Below are positions 25,743-34,672 of a stretch of DNA of 47,248 nt, piece by piece (position 1 is the first letter of the stretch; every line of letters begins with the position of its first letter). The position numbers and the translations under genes are program-made. This DNA is from Verrucomicrobiaceae bacterium UBA1938. Lineage in GTDB: Bacteria > Verrucomicrobiota > Verrucomicrobiia > Verrucomicrobiales > Verrucomicrobiaceae. The stretch is taken from assembly GCA_002336895.1 (NCBI GenBank), contig DDFC01000020.1, positions 169,164 through 216,411 on the forward strand, read 5' to 3'. The notes below the pieces were generated by a model. It worked only from the letters and a program-made list of their open reading frames with translations. It was not told the origin of the DNA and ran no database searches.

Positions 25743-26465
25743 TCACACCATCGGGCAGCTCAGCCAGAAGGTGGTAGTGTTGTTCTCAGAGGCCACGCCC
25801 AGCTGGATGTTCATCTGATGGCTCAGCATGGCGGCAATCGTCAGCCCCAGGCCGAGGTGATTGCTGTTCTTGGACCCGTGGAAGGGGCGGAAGACCTCCT
25901 GCAGCTTTTCCGGCGCGATCTGGGAGCCGGTGTTGCTCACCAGGATGTCCACACGGCGCTGCTCGGCAGGGGTGATCGTGCCCGGGCCGCAGATTTTCAG
26001 CGCGCAGCGGCCACCACCCTTGGCGGCGGCTTCAGCGGCGTTTTTCAGCAGCTCGGTCAGGATGTCCTTAAACTTCGTCGGATCCACCAGGATGGGCGGC
26101 AGGCCGGCCTGCACATCGGCCTCCAGCTGCACGCCTTCTCTCTGGAAGGGCTCCGTCACTGCGCCTTCGATCACGGGCAGGTACTCGTTCAGGCTCAGGG
26201 ACTGCGGGGTGATCTTGGCGCAGCCGCCGGCGGAGCGGATGCGCTCGCTCAGGTTTGTCACGCCCACGGAGGCCTCGCGGATGTGCTGCATGTTTTCGCT
26301 CACGCCCGGGTCCAGGTCATCCGTCATCAGGATCAGGCTGCTGAAGCCCTGGATCACCGCCAGCAGGTTGTTCAGCTTGTGCGTCAGTCCGCGCAGCAGT
26401 TCCTGGTGGAAGCCTTCGCTGTGTTCATGGCCGAGATTCAGGGTCGAGGGGAAAGTAAACTGCAT
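25743..26465 (-). CDS. Small sensor-less histidine-kinase-like protein with atypical ATP site
   Basis: 240 residues from ATG 26465; the open frame extends upstream antisense to the ABC gene, but only this part has family features. There is no sensor or membrane segment. An H box is seen at H29 (RGLTHKLNNLLAVIQGF) and an N box at N142 (LTELLKNAAEAAA). The G1 box, normally DxGxG, reads N178-T-G-S-Q, so the adenine-contacting Asp and the second Gly are replaced; the F box (VFRPFHGSK) and G2 (HLGLGLTIA) are kept. It may be a weak kinase or a pseudokinase or phosphotransfer protein. It is transcribed divergently from the ABC exporter genes. Confidence 0.82.
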   Translation of the reverse strand: MQFTFPSTLNLGHEHSEGFHQELLRGLTHKLNNLLAVIQGFSSLILMTDDLDPGVSENMQHIREASVGVTNLSERIRSAGGCAKITPQSLSLNEYLPVIEGAVTEPFQREGVQLEADVQAGLPPILVDPTKFKDILTELLKNAAEAAAKGGGRCALKICGPGTITPAEQRRVDILVSNTGSQIAPEKLQEVFRPFHGSKNSNHLGLGLTIAAMLSHQMNIQLGVASENNTTTFWLSCPMV

Positions 26466-26603
26466 GGCGTGAAGAAGGGGGCGTGGACAGCCGGAGTAAT
26501 GCAGCCTCGCAGCGGCGGTGTAAACGCGAATTTGGCGACTTCTTCCGTGCCAGATTGAGTAAAAACTGGCATTTGCAGCGGCCTTTCGCCACTCTCTGCG
26601 CCC

Positions 26604-27497
26604 ATGGCACTCCTCGAAGTACGACACCTCACCAAGCGCTGGCCCACCGGACGTCTGGCGCTGGACGACGTGGGCTTTGAAATGAGGGAAGGGGAGATCC
26701 TCGGCCTGCTGGGCCACAATGGCGCGGGCAAGAGCACCATCATGGGCATCACCCTCGGCATGGTGCGGCCGGATGCAGGAGAGGTGCGCATCGGCGGCCG
26801 CAGCGTGCAGAAAGACCGTGGCGCCGCACTGCGGCAGATCGGCGCCATCTACGAGGCCGCCGTGTTTTATGATTACCTCAGCGGCTGGCAGAATCTGCGC
26901 GCGCTCTGCTCCCTCTCCGGCTGGTGGGACGAGGCCGAGGTGAAGCGCGTCGTGCAGATGGTCAATCTCAGCCGCGCCATTCACCAGAAGACCTCCACCT
27001 ACAGCCACGGCATGCGCCAGCGCCTCGCCCTCGCCCAGGCTCTGCTGCCGCAGCCCAAAATCCTGCTGCTCGACGAACCCACCGACGGTCTCGACCCCGA
27101 AGGCATCCGCGAATTCCGCGAGCTCATCCTCCACCTGCGCAAGCACCACGGCATGACCATCATGCTCAACTCCCACCTCCTCGGCGAGGTGGAGCAGATG
27201 TGCGACCGCTGCGTCATCCTGAAGGACGGGAAAAAAGTCTTTGAAGGCACCGTGCCCTCGCAGGAAAAATCCCGCCGCATGTTTCAGCTGGAGACCAACG
27301 ACATCGGCCTCGCCCGCGAGGTGCTCTCCCGCTGCGGTGCCACGATGGACAAGCTCGGCATCGTGGAAGTCCCCCTCAACATGGAGCCGCACGAACTCGT
27401 CGCCGCGCTCGTCAATGGCCGCGTGCAGGTCCACTCCTGGCAGCCCCACCGCCGCACGCTGGAGGAACTTTACATGGGGATGTCCTCGCGCTCATGA
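26604..27497 (+). CDS. ABC transporter ATP-binding protein (ABC-2 exporter type)
   Basis: 297 residues. Walker A GHNGAGKS (37-44), a signature reading YSHGMRQRLALAQAL, Walker B ILLLDEPTDGLDPEG and the switch His in LNSHLLGEVEQMCDR. The sequence is of the DRA/CcmA/NatA type used with ABC-2 permeases. A C-terminal regulatory extension of about 80 residues is present. The stop overlaps the permease start (ATGA at 27494-27497). The substrate is unknown; such pairs export lipids, peptides, ions or drugs. Confidence 0.93.
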   Translation: MALLEVRHLTKRWPTGRLALDDVGFEMREGEILGLLGHNGAGKSTIMGITLGMVRPDAGEVRIGGRSVQKDRGAALRQIGAIYEAAVFYDYLSGWQNLRALCSLSGWWDEAEVKRVVQMVNLSRAIHQKTSTYSHGMRQRLALAQALLPQPKILLLDEPTDGLDPEGIREFRELILHLRKHHGMTIMLNSHLLGEVEQMCDRCVILKDGKKVFEGTVPSQEKSRRMFQLETNDIGLAREVLSRCGATMDKLGIVEVPLNMEPHELVAALVNGRVQVHSWQPHRRTLEELYMGMSSRS

Positions 27498-28342
27498 CGC
27501 TCTTCCTCCAGCAGTGGTATGGCGAGCTTTTGAAGCTCTTTGCACGCCGGCGCACCTACATCGGCTTTGGTGTCTTCTCGGTGCTGCAGGTGGTCATACT
27601 CGTCATGCTCAAGACTCTGGGTTTTGAAAAATGGATGGCCAAGGTCATCGCACCCCAGACGGACTCCTTTGAGTATTACATTTCCAGCCTCACACTTGCC
27701 TTCATTGTGGTCAAGCTGGCGGTGTTCATTCTCGGCGGCATCTATCTGACTCTAGTTGCTGGAGATATTGTGGCAAAAGAGTCGGAGGATGGTCACATGC
27801 GCATGCTGCTTGCTCGTCCTGTGAGTCGCTTTCGGCTGCTGTTGCTGAAATATCTCACGGCCAGCGCTTATGCGGTGCTACTGATCCTCTTTTTGTTTTT
27901 CGTGGCTTTTCTTCTGGGGATTGTCATGAAAGGCTTGGGCGGCGGATTCTTTGCTTTTGCACCGGAAATCAGTGTGGTCGCCTTCTACGATTGGGGGCCT
28001 GGCATCCAGCGCTACATGCTGGCAGCCTTAATGCTTGGTCTGGGCATGACGACGATCAGCAGCATCGCCTTCTTTCTCTCCTGCTTCCCCATTAAACCAG
28101 CTGCTGCGACCATTGGTGCCTTGTCCTATGCTCTTGTGGATATGATTTTGCGTGAAAGCCGTTTTATGGAAAGTCGCGAATACCTTCTTTTGACCAAGCA
28201 CATTGGAGTTTGGGCGCGCGTCCTCGCTGAAACCATCGACTGGCCGCTGATTGCAAGAAGCTATTCCGTGCTGCTTGCCGTAAACATCACCCTCTTCACC
28301 CTCGGTTACGCCGTGTTTGAATCCCGAGACCTGAAATCATGA
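27494..28342 (+). CDS. ABC-2 type transporter permease
   Basis: 282 residues with about six hydrophobic segments (around 22-40, 60-88, 110-135, 160-190, 195-215 and 255-275). The layout with the VAGDIVAKESEDGHMRMLLARPVSR segment is typical of ABC-2 permeases (NatB/YhaP-like), where an extended loop precedes TM3. Coupled by ATGA overlap with the ATPase upstream and again with panC downstream (28339-28342). Base composition is visibly less GC-rich than in the ATPase and panC on either side. Confidence 0.9.
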   Translation: MTLFLQQWYGELLKLFARRRTYIGFGVFSVLQVVILVMLKTLGFEKWMAKVIAPQTDSFEYYISSLTLAFIVVKLAVFILGGIYLTLVAGDIVAKESEDGHMRMLLARPVSRFRLLLLKYLTASAYAVLLILFLFFVAFLLGIVMKGLGGGFFAFAPEISVVAFYDWGPGIQRYMLAALMLGLGMTTISSIAFFLSCFPIKPAAATIGALSYALVDMILRESRFMESREYLLLTKHIGVWARVLAETIDWPLIARSYSVLLAVNITLFTLGYAVFESRDLKS

Positions 28343-29187
28343 ATGTCATCAACAACATCCGCCAGCTGCGCTCGTGGGGCACCATCAACAAGGGCACCCG
28401 CTGCGTCTTCGTGCCCACCATGGGCGCGCTGCATGAGGGCCATGCCGCACTCATCCGTGCCGCACGCGAGATCGCCGGCCCGGCCGGCAATGTGGCCGTC
28501 AGCATCTTCGTCAATCCTCTCCAGTTCGGCCCCAACGAGGATTTCTCCAAATACCCCCGCACCCTCATCGAAGACCTCGGCCTCTGCCGTGACAATGGCG
28601 CGGACATGATCTTTGCCCCCAAGGCCGAAGATCTCTACCCCGCAGACCGCAGCATCGTCATGCACGAGACCAGCCTCTCCAAGATGCTCTGCGGCGCCAG
28701 CCGCCCCGGCCACTTTGACGGCGTCTGCATGGTCGTCGCCAAGCTCTTCAACCTCGTCCAGTGCGACGACGCCGTCTTTGGCAAAAAGGACTTCCAGCAG
28801 CTCGCCATCATCCGCCGCATGGTGCGGGATCTCGACTTCAATGTCGTCCTCCACGGCATCGAAACCGTCCGCGAGGCCGACGGTCTCGCCATGAGCAGCC
28901 GCAACCGCTACCTCACTCCCGAAGAGCGCGCCCAGGCCCCCGCCATCCGCACAGCCCTGCTGGCCGCGCGCGATGCCTGGAAAGGCGGCGAGAGCAATCC
29001 CGCCGCGCTGCAGCAGCTCATCTCACGCCAGCTTGAGGAAAAGGCCCCGCTTGGTCGCATCGACTACGTCACCGTGGCAGACGCCGTCACCCTCCAGCCC
29101 ATCAGTGCCGAGACCCAGCACGTCGTCATCGCCGCAGCCGTCTTCTTCGGGGCCGCACGTCTCATCGACAACATCGAGCTCAAGTAA
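28339..29187 (+). CDS. panC: Pantothenate synthetase (pantoate-beta-alanine ligase)
   Basis: 282 residues; condenses pantoate with beta-alanine using ATP to form pantothenate for coenzyme A. Motifs are VPTMGALHEGHAALI with H32-E-G-H35 (the HIGH-like site), SIFVNPLQFGPNEDFSKYPR, a GKKDFQQLAIIRRMV segment and the KMSKS-like MSSRNRYL. Length is as usual. It starts within the stop of an exporter permease, an unusual position since panB or panD are the expected neighbours. A small conserved gene follows 20 bp later. Confidence 0.96.
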   Translation: MNVINNIRQLRSWGTINKGTRCVFVPTMGALHEGHAALIRAAREIAGPAGNVAVSIFVNPLQFGPNEDFSKYPRTLIEDLGLCRDNGADMIFAPKAEDLYPADRSIVMHETSLSKMLCGASRPGHFDGVCMVVAKLFNLVQCDDAVFGKKDFQQLAIIRRMVRDLDFNVVLHGIETVREADGLAMSSRNRYLTPEERAQAPAIRTALLAARDAWKGGESNPAALQQLISRQLEEKAPLGRIDYVTVADAVTLQPISAETQHVVIAAAVFFGAARLIDNIELK

Positions 29188-29207
29188 CCGCCGCGCGCAC
29201 TCCCTCC

Positions 29208-29537
29208 ATGTCCGAAATTCCGCCGAGCCACAGCGACGAAGGCTACGACTTCGAGATCATCCGCCGTGTCTGGGGTCTGGCCCAGGTCATCCCTGGCAAC
29301 GATCCCGAAGTCTGGCGCAAGGATGAGTTCGGCGCGTGGATCCACCGCTCCGACTACCGCAACCGCCACTCCGACTACGGCTGGGAGATCGCCGACTACG
29401 GCTACAGCCGCCGCAGTCTCGGCCTCGCTTCCCTGCGCCCCATGCAGTGGCAGAACTACCTCGACTTCATGGTCGCCGCCCGCAACCAGGCCGTCATCAC
29501 CGCCGACGGCCTGCGAAATGCGCGCAGGTTGCTCTGA
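29208..29537 (+). CDS. Conserved hypothetical protein, 109 residues
   Basis: A soluble, aromatic- and Arg-rich protein (EVWRKDEFGAWIHRSDYRNRHSDYGWEIADYGYSRR), with no signal peptide or membrane helix. The composition and the segment GWEIADYG suggest a small folded domain, but I do not recognise a family. It follows panC by 20 bp and is probably its operon partner. GC-rich codon use like panC supports a native, expressed gene. The neighbouring sequence turns AT-rich right after its stop. Confidence 0.65.
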   Translation: MSEIPPSHSDEGYDFEIIRRVWGLAQVIPGNDPEVWRKDEFGAWIHRSDYRNRHSDYGWEIADYGYSRRSLGLASLRPMQWQNYLDFMVAARNQAVITADGLRNARRLL

Positions 29538-29666
29538 ACTCTTAGTTGGGATTCATAGGCAGTGCGACAACACTCGCAACTTTCCAGGCTCAAAAAACGA
29601 CGAATTGAATTATTGTAAGGTCTTGCTATTGAAAACCTGAGCGTATGTCTTGAAGACTGCAAAAGC

Positions 29667-30944
29667 ATGAAGACCGCACGTCGTCTTTTTTCATTTTTTA
29701 CTTTTTTAGGGATTGGCTTAGCACTTGGCCTCTTCAAAGAGCGGCAGCTTCCTAGTTTAAATGTCTCTGAATTTGGGCGTTTTTTGATCGATAACGAAAG
29801 CAATGCGGCTGATTGGGCTTTAGACCTTCCGGGAGATTCGGATAGAAATCGCAATTTGAGCATCTACTATGCGCACGGCGAAGAGAAGAACGATCACCAA
29901 ATGTTTGTTCTGATTCCTGCAGATGATGGAGCTTACTTCATATGCAATAAACAAAATGGCTGTGTGCTGGCTGCCAATGCTAAGAGCGGGTTGGTGGTTG
30001 GCATCCACCAATTCGACAGCCCCCTTGACGCTTCCTTGTATCAGATTTGTTGGTGCTTGGATAAATCAGAAAAAGAGGGCTGCTTCCAAATTCGCGTTAA
30101 AGGAATTGAAAAATATATTGGATCGCCTGCGATGGTAAAAGATTCGGACGTAAAACTATCCTCGAAAGTGGATGCTTTAAATTTTCGCTGGAATCCGTCG
30201 AAAATGTCAGAGTCTCAAACCTTGTTGCCTTCGTCAAAGAGGTATTTTTTAACGGGCGAAACGCTAAAAGTTCAAGATCCTCCAATTCCAACCTCTTTTG
30301 AAGTCAGTGCTTATGACGAGGTCACAAAGCCTGTGTGCACTCAAGAAAGGCTGATTCCTTATTTTCTGGCCAACGACAGCAGGCTCATCACAACTTGGAA
30401 AGATAGGATTGTGGAACAACCAGTCTATCGGATACGCGTTTTTGAGTGGTGGGAACGCGACCATATTCGTGATTGGCATGGCAATTCGACAGAGGTCGGT
30501 AGAATTCTGGAATCAGAAGAGGTCCGTCTATACAGTTCGAGAATCGAACAGTTCGAAGAAGACTCAAGAAGCTGGGTTTTGAACTTGCCGTTATCGGGCA
30601 GTGTGTCGGTTGATGCAGTTCTTTTGCCTAGTGGCATCATTCCCACGAAGGGTTCTGCCTCTCTAGGCGTTAGTGGTGTCACTAGCTGGGCATCTAAGAG
30701 CACAAAACACCGGCTTGTCTCTGAAGAGCGCAGAGATGAAATCAGTAAAAAAGAAAAAGAAGTGACTGTGACATATCGAGAAACGCATCATCGCGTTCTA
30801 TATGCCAGTTGGCTTAAACGCAAAAAAGTGGTTCTGGAGAGGGTCCTAGAATCTGGGCATGCGGAGGAAGTCAGCAGCAATACCGTAATTGATCCATCAA
30901 ACCAGAAGTCCTACACCTTTCCAACAACGATGCTCTCGAAGTAA
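29667..30944 (+). CDS. Membrane-anchored or exported protein with a ricin-type lectin-like region
   Basis: 425 residues. One N-terminal hydrophobic helix (LFSFFTFLGIGLALGLF) is followed by a segment at about 70-175 (ISIYY-like start, DDGAYFICNKQNGCVLAANAKS, GCFQIRVKGIEKYIGSP) that reads like one or two blades of a ricin-B beta-trefoil, where QxW-type repeats bind sugars. The later part (about 175-425) has no family I recognise, with charged and aromatic repeats (WERDHIRDWHGNST). Base composition is clearly more AT-rich than in the flanking genes, which suggests acquisition. It stands alone in its orientation, with 130 and 244 bp gaps around it. Confidence 0.6.
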   Translation: MKTARRLFSFFTFLGIGLALGLFKERQLPSLNVSEFGRFLIDNESNAADWALDLPGDSDRNRNLSIYYAHGEEKNDHQMFVLIPADDGAYFICNKQNGCVLAANAKSGLVVGIHQFDSPLDASLYQICWCLDKSEKEGCFQIRVKGIEKYIGSPAMVKDSDVKLSSKVDALNFRWNPSKMSESQTLLPSSKRYFLTGETLKVQDPPIPTSFEVSAYDEVTKPVCTQERLIPYFLANDSRLITTWKDRIVEQPVYRIRVFEWWERDHIRDWHGNSTEVGRILESEEVRLYSSRIEQFEEDSRSWVLNLPLSGSVSVDAVLLPSGIIPTKGSASLGVSGVTSWASKSTKHRLVSEERRDEISKKEKEVTVTYRETHHRVLYASWLKRKKVVLERVLESGHAEEVSSNTVIDPSNQKSYTFPTTMLSK

Positions 30945-31188
30945 TTTGAATAGGCTTCGAGAGAGGGGCCTGTCGTGACATAAAAAGTGGTTGCGCATAG
31001 TGCATCGCTCAGGTGTCAGCAAACTGGTCCGCTGTACCCTGAGAGCTGATATCACCTTGTTTGTGTCAGCCTACAGATCACTCCGCCATTTGTGAGTTGC
31101 TAGCTCGGCATTCTCCCCCACGGTTTCGCCCACGCCCATCTGGACGGATCCCGAAAGTCTGCCCTCCCGCTGTCGTTCATACCGCAGC

Positions 31189-34100
31189 ATGATCCGCCTC
31201 GCCTCCATCGCGCTGCTCGCCACCGCCACCGCCACTGCCCACGCCGCCGGCACCGACTTCGCCAAAGACGTCTATCCCGTGCTGCAGCGTGCCTGCTTCG
31301 AGTGCCATGGCCCTGAGGTTCACAAGGCGGATCTGCGCCTCGACTCCGCCTCCCCGCAGCACCTCAAAATCGGCGCCGATCTCCTTCGCCGCGTTGCCCT
31401 TCCCAAAGAAGACAAAGAGGCCATGCCCAAGCGCGGCGACCGCCTGACCACCGCTGAAATCTCCCACCTCCGCGCTTGGATCGCCGACGGTGCCAAATGG
31501 CCCGACAAACTCGAAACCCTCAGGCACTGGAGCTACATCCCGCCTCAGCGCTCCTCCTTGCCAGCCGTCAAAAACCAGCCTTGGCCCCACAACGAGATCG
31601 ACCGCTTCATCCTCGCCAAACTCGAAGCCTCTCAACTCACCCCCTCTGCCCCTGCCTCTCCCGAAACCCTCATCCGCCGCCTCTCCCTCGACCTCACCGG
31701 CCTCCCTCCGACTCCCGCCGAAGTCACCGCCTTCGTTAAAGAGCACGCTCAGGATCCAGCCACTAGCATCGAGCATCTAGCCGACCGTCTCCTCGCTTCC
31801 AAGCAGTTCGGGGTCCGTTGGGCCCGGCCTTGGCTCGATCTCGCTCGTTACGCCGACTCCCACGGCTTCCAGCGCGATGACCTCCGCGAGGTCTGGGCCT
31901 GGCGCGACTGGGTGGTCGATGCGCTCAATGCCAACATGCCTTTCGATCAGTTCACACTCGAACAAATCGCAGGCGATCTCCTCCCCAATGCCACGCCGCA
32001 GCAGGTCATCGCCACCGGCTTTCATCGCTGCACGCCCACCAATGTCGAGGCCGGCACCGAGCCCGAGGAAAGCCGCATCAATCAAGTCATCGATCGCGTC
32101 AACACCACCGGCGCTGTCTGGCTCGGCACCACGCTGGAGTGCGCCCAGTGCCACAATCACAAGTACGATCCCTTCAGCCAGCGCGACTACTACTCGCTCC
32201 TCGCCTACTACAACAACACCGAGAAAGAAGCCGAGCGCACCAATCCCGACGTCCCCGGCTCCATCCAGTTCAAAGGATCGCCCCTCAAGATCAGCGATGC
32301 CGCACGTGCCACCCAGCGCGCACCACTGGCCGCAAAGCTCAAAGAACTCGATGCCCAGATCACAGCTCGTCAGAAGCTCCTGGCCGCCGACAAGAAAGGC
32401 ACAGCATCCCAGCCCGCAGCCGCCGGTGTGGCCTCCTCCCGCGTCAAACCACTCAAGCCCATCGCTTTCATCACCGAGAGCGATGCCGAGTCCGAGCTGC
32501 AGCCAGACGGCAGTGTGCTCCTCACCGGCCCGGTGCCAGACAAAGACACCTACACCTTTGAGACCGAACTCAGCGCCGGAGAGCTCAGCGGCCTCATGCT
32601 TGAGGCGCTCACCCATGCCTCCATCCCTGGAGACGGCCCCGGCCGCGGCGGCGAGGCCCGCCCCAATTTCGTGCTGCACACCTTCGACTGCACGCTCACC
32701 ACACCCGATGGCAAATCGCAGCCCGTCACCTTCAAGACCGCGTATGCCGATTACTCGCAGAAGAGTTATGATGTCGTCAATCTGATCACCAAAAGCAGCA
32801 AAGGCGCCTGGGCCATCGGCCAGCGTTTTCATGAGCCGCATTGGGCCGCCTTTGAGCTCACGCAGCCCGTCTCCATCGCACTGGGCACCAAGCTTAAAAT
32901 CCAGATGGCGCAGAACTATGGCAAGGGCCTCGTCATGGGCTGCCTGCGCATCTCCAGCATCACCGGAGATGTGGCCTCATGCCTGCCGGAGGTGGAAGAG
33001 CCCGCCCCTGTGGCTGCAAAAAATCGCAAAGGCAAAGCCGCCACCGCCGCAGCTCCCAAAGATCCCGAACTCGCCCGCATCGAAAAACAAAAAGCCGCGC
33101 TGCAAAAGCAGCTCAATGAGCTTGCAGATCCCACCACCGAAGTCATGCACGAGCTGCCGCAGCCACGCATGAGCACCATCTTCAAACGCGGCGTGTACAC
33201 CGATCCCGCCGACCCCGTCACCGCCGCCGTCCCTGCCATCTTCGGCTCCCAGCTCAGCGGTCCTGCCAATCGCATCACCCTCGGTAAATGGCTCGCCAGC
33301 CGTGACAACCCGCTGGCTGCACGCGTCACCGTCAATCGTTGGTGGGCCGAGCTCTTCGGCCAGGGCATCGTCACCACCCTCGAAGACTTCGGCGTCAAAG
33401 GCGCACCTCCCACTCATCCCGAACTCCTCGACTGGCTCGCCGTCGAGTTCATGGACAGCGGCTGGGACATGAAGCACCTCCTCAAGAAAATCGTCCTCAG
33501 CGCCACCTACCAGCAGAGCAGCTCCACCTACGCCCTTTCTCAAGCCACTCCGCCTCAGTCTCTGGAAATCATAAATCATAAATCAAAAATCATAAATTCC
33601 CTCGCCTCCTCCATCGATCCCTCTAATTCCCTCCTCTGGCACGGCCCGCGTTTCCGCCTCGATGCCGAAACCATCCGCGACAATGCACTCGCCATCTCCG
33701 GCCTGCTCAATCTCAAGCTGGGCGGTGCTCCCATTCGTCCGCCCCAGCCCGATGGCCTCTGGCAGAAGGTGGGTGGCCAGCAGTACAACTATGTCGTCAG
33801 CCCCGGCACCGAGCAGTACCGCCGCGGCCTCTACGTCGTGCTCAAGCGCGGCTCTCCCTATCCCAGCTTCATGAATTTCGACGCCAGCGCCCGCATGGCC
33901 TGCGTCGTGCGCCGCTCCCGCAGCAACACTCCTCTGCAGGCCCTCACCCTGCTGAATGATCCGGTCTATGTCGGAGCCACCCGTGCCTTCGCCAGCCGCA
34001 TCGTCTCCGAAGCCCCCAGCACCGATCTGGACGTGCGCCTCCAGCATGCCCTCCGCCTCGCGCTGGCACGCCCCGCGCAGCCGCAGGAGCTGCGCGTGCT

Positions 34101-34272
34101 CAAGTCCCTCTGGGAAACGCAATTCGAATCCGCCAAAGCCGACGCCCCTTCAGCCAAAGAACTCAGCACCGGCATCGAACTTCCCAAAAACCTCACCCCC
34201 GCAGAATTCGCCGCCTGGTACGCCGTCGCCAGCGCCATCCTCAATCTCGACGAGTGCATCACCAAAGGCTGA
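31189..34272 (+). CDS. Cytochrome-containing PSCyt1-PSCyt2(DUF1549)-PSD1(DUF1553) protein
   Basis: 1027 residues. A signal peptide (to about 20) is followed by a planctomycete-type cytochrome c domain with the haem motif C36-F-E-C-H40 (VYPVLQRACFECHGPEVHKADLRLD). The DUF1549 part follows (EIDRFILAKLEA... LIRRLSLDLTGLPPTPAEV, about 140-350), then a middle insertion of about 300 residues, then DUF1553 (ITLGKWLASRDNPLAARVTVNRWWAELFG... to the end, with MACVVRRSRSNTPLQALTLLND). Such proteins are exported and thought to act with DUF1501 sulfatase-like partners in polysaccharide degradation; no such partner is adjacent. An AT-rich microrepeat disrupts the DUF1553 part in frame (33566-33598). Confidence 0.9.
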   Translation: MIRLASIALLATATATAHAAGTDFAKDVYPVLQRACFECHGPEVHKADLRLDSASPQHLKIGADLLRRVALPKEDKEAMPKRGDRLTTAEISHLRAWIADGAKWPDKLETLRHWSYIPPQRSSLPAVKNQPWPHNEIDRFILAKLEASQLTPSAPASPETLIRRLSLDLTGLPPTPAEVTAFVKEHAQDPATSIEHLADRLLASKQFGVRWARPWLDLARYADSHGFQRDDLREVWAWRDWVVDALNANMPFDQFTLEQIAGDLLPNATPQQVIATGFHRCTPTNVEAGTEPEESRINQVIDRVNTTGAVWLGTTLECAQCHNHKYDPFSQRDYYSLLAYYNNTEKEAERTNPDVPGSIQFKGSPLKISDAARATQRAPLAAKLKELDAQITARQKLLAADKKGTASQPAAAGVASSRVKPLKPIAFITESDAESELQPDGSVLLTGPVPDKDTYTFETELSAGELSGLMLEALTHASIPGDGPGRGGEARPNFVLHTFDCTLTTPDGKSQPVTFKTAYADYSQKSYDVVNLITKSSKGAWAIGQRFHEPHWAAFELTQPVSIALGTKLKIQMAQNYGKGLVMGCLRISSITGDVASCLPEVEEPAPVAAKNRKGKAATAAAPKDPELARIEKQKAALQKQLNELADPTTEVMHELPQPRMSTIFKRGVYTDPADPVTAAVPAIFGSQLSGPANRITLGKWLASRDNPLAARVTVNRWWAELFGQGIVTTLEDFGVKGAPPTHPELLDWLAVEFMDSGWDMKHLLKKIVLSATYQQSSSTYALSQATPPQSLEIINHKSKIINSLASSIDPSNSLLWHGPRFRLDAETIRDNALAISGLLNLKLGGAPIRPPQPDGLWQKVGGQQYNYVVSPGTEQYRRGLYVVLKRGSPYPSFMNFDASARMACVVRRSRSNTPLQALTLLNDPVYVGATRAFASRIVSEAPSTDLDVRLQHALRLALARPAQPQELRVLKSLWETQFESAKADAPSAKELSTGIELPKNLTPAEFAAWYAVASAILNLDECITKG
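33566..33598 (+). repeat. AT-rich microrepeat inserted in frame in the DUF1553 region
   Basis: AAATCATAAATCATAAATCA, then AAAATCATAAATT: three to four copies of an ATCATAA(A) unit inside an otherwise GC-rich gene. It encodes EIINHKSKIINS at about residues 793-804, just before the conserved DPSNSLLWHGPRFR block. No stop is introduced on the plus strand. Confidence 0.7.
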
Positions 34273-34672
34273 GCCTCGAGTACGATGGTCACTCCTGCCC
34301 GTCGATGAGCGCATGATGACCACCCAAGCCCCCCGCGTGTCCAGCAGCATCTAAAGGCGGCCGGAGCCACACGGCTTGCTGGCATTGCTTCCAAAGACAA
34401 GGCTCGGCTCCTGGAAGGAGCAGAGAAATTAGATATGGTGAAGCGAAACCGCGAAGTCAGAAACACACAAAATCATCTCCAAGGGCGCATGCCGGAGGTA
34501 TGCGAGAAGCCTTCATTCATCACTGCGGCCTCGCACATTTTTTCCGCCCCTCCAACACACCTTCTCTGCCTCAAATCCCTCACCCGCCCCTGTGCACTAA
34601 CCCCCCAGATGCACACCATTCGCCAAGAATCGGCTGGTGATGGCGTTGTTTGTGCGGCTATTTAACGCTGCA
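34273..34672 (+). other. Intergenic region, possibly with a gene remnant
   Basis: 400 bp without an intact gene. A short protein-like stretch (frame at about 34352-34465, reading LKAAGATRLAGIASKDKARL) has plausible composition but no start or stop context that would make it a gene, so it may be a decayed fragment. The rest, up to the copper ATPase start, shows no clear promoter, hairpin or operator. Confidence 0.4.

Noticed and set aside
34637..34672. GTG at 34637 as the copper ATPase start
   Set aside because: It has no clear ribosome binding site and adds a hydrophobic stretch absent from the family; ATG 34673 just before the Cys-rich N-terminus fits better.
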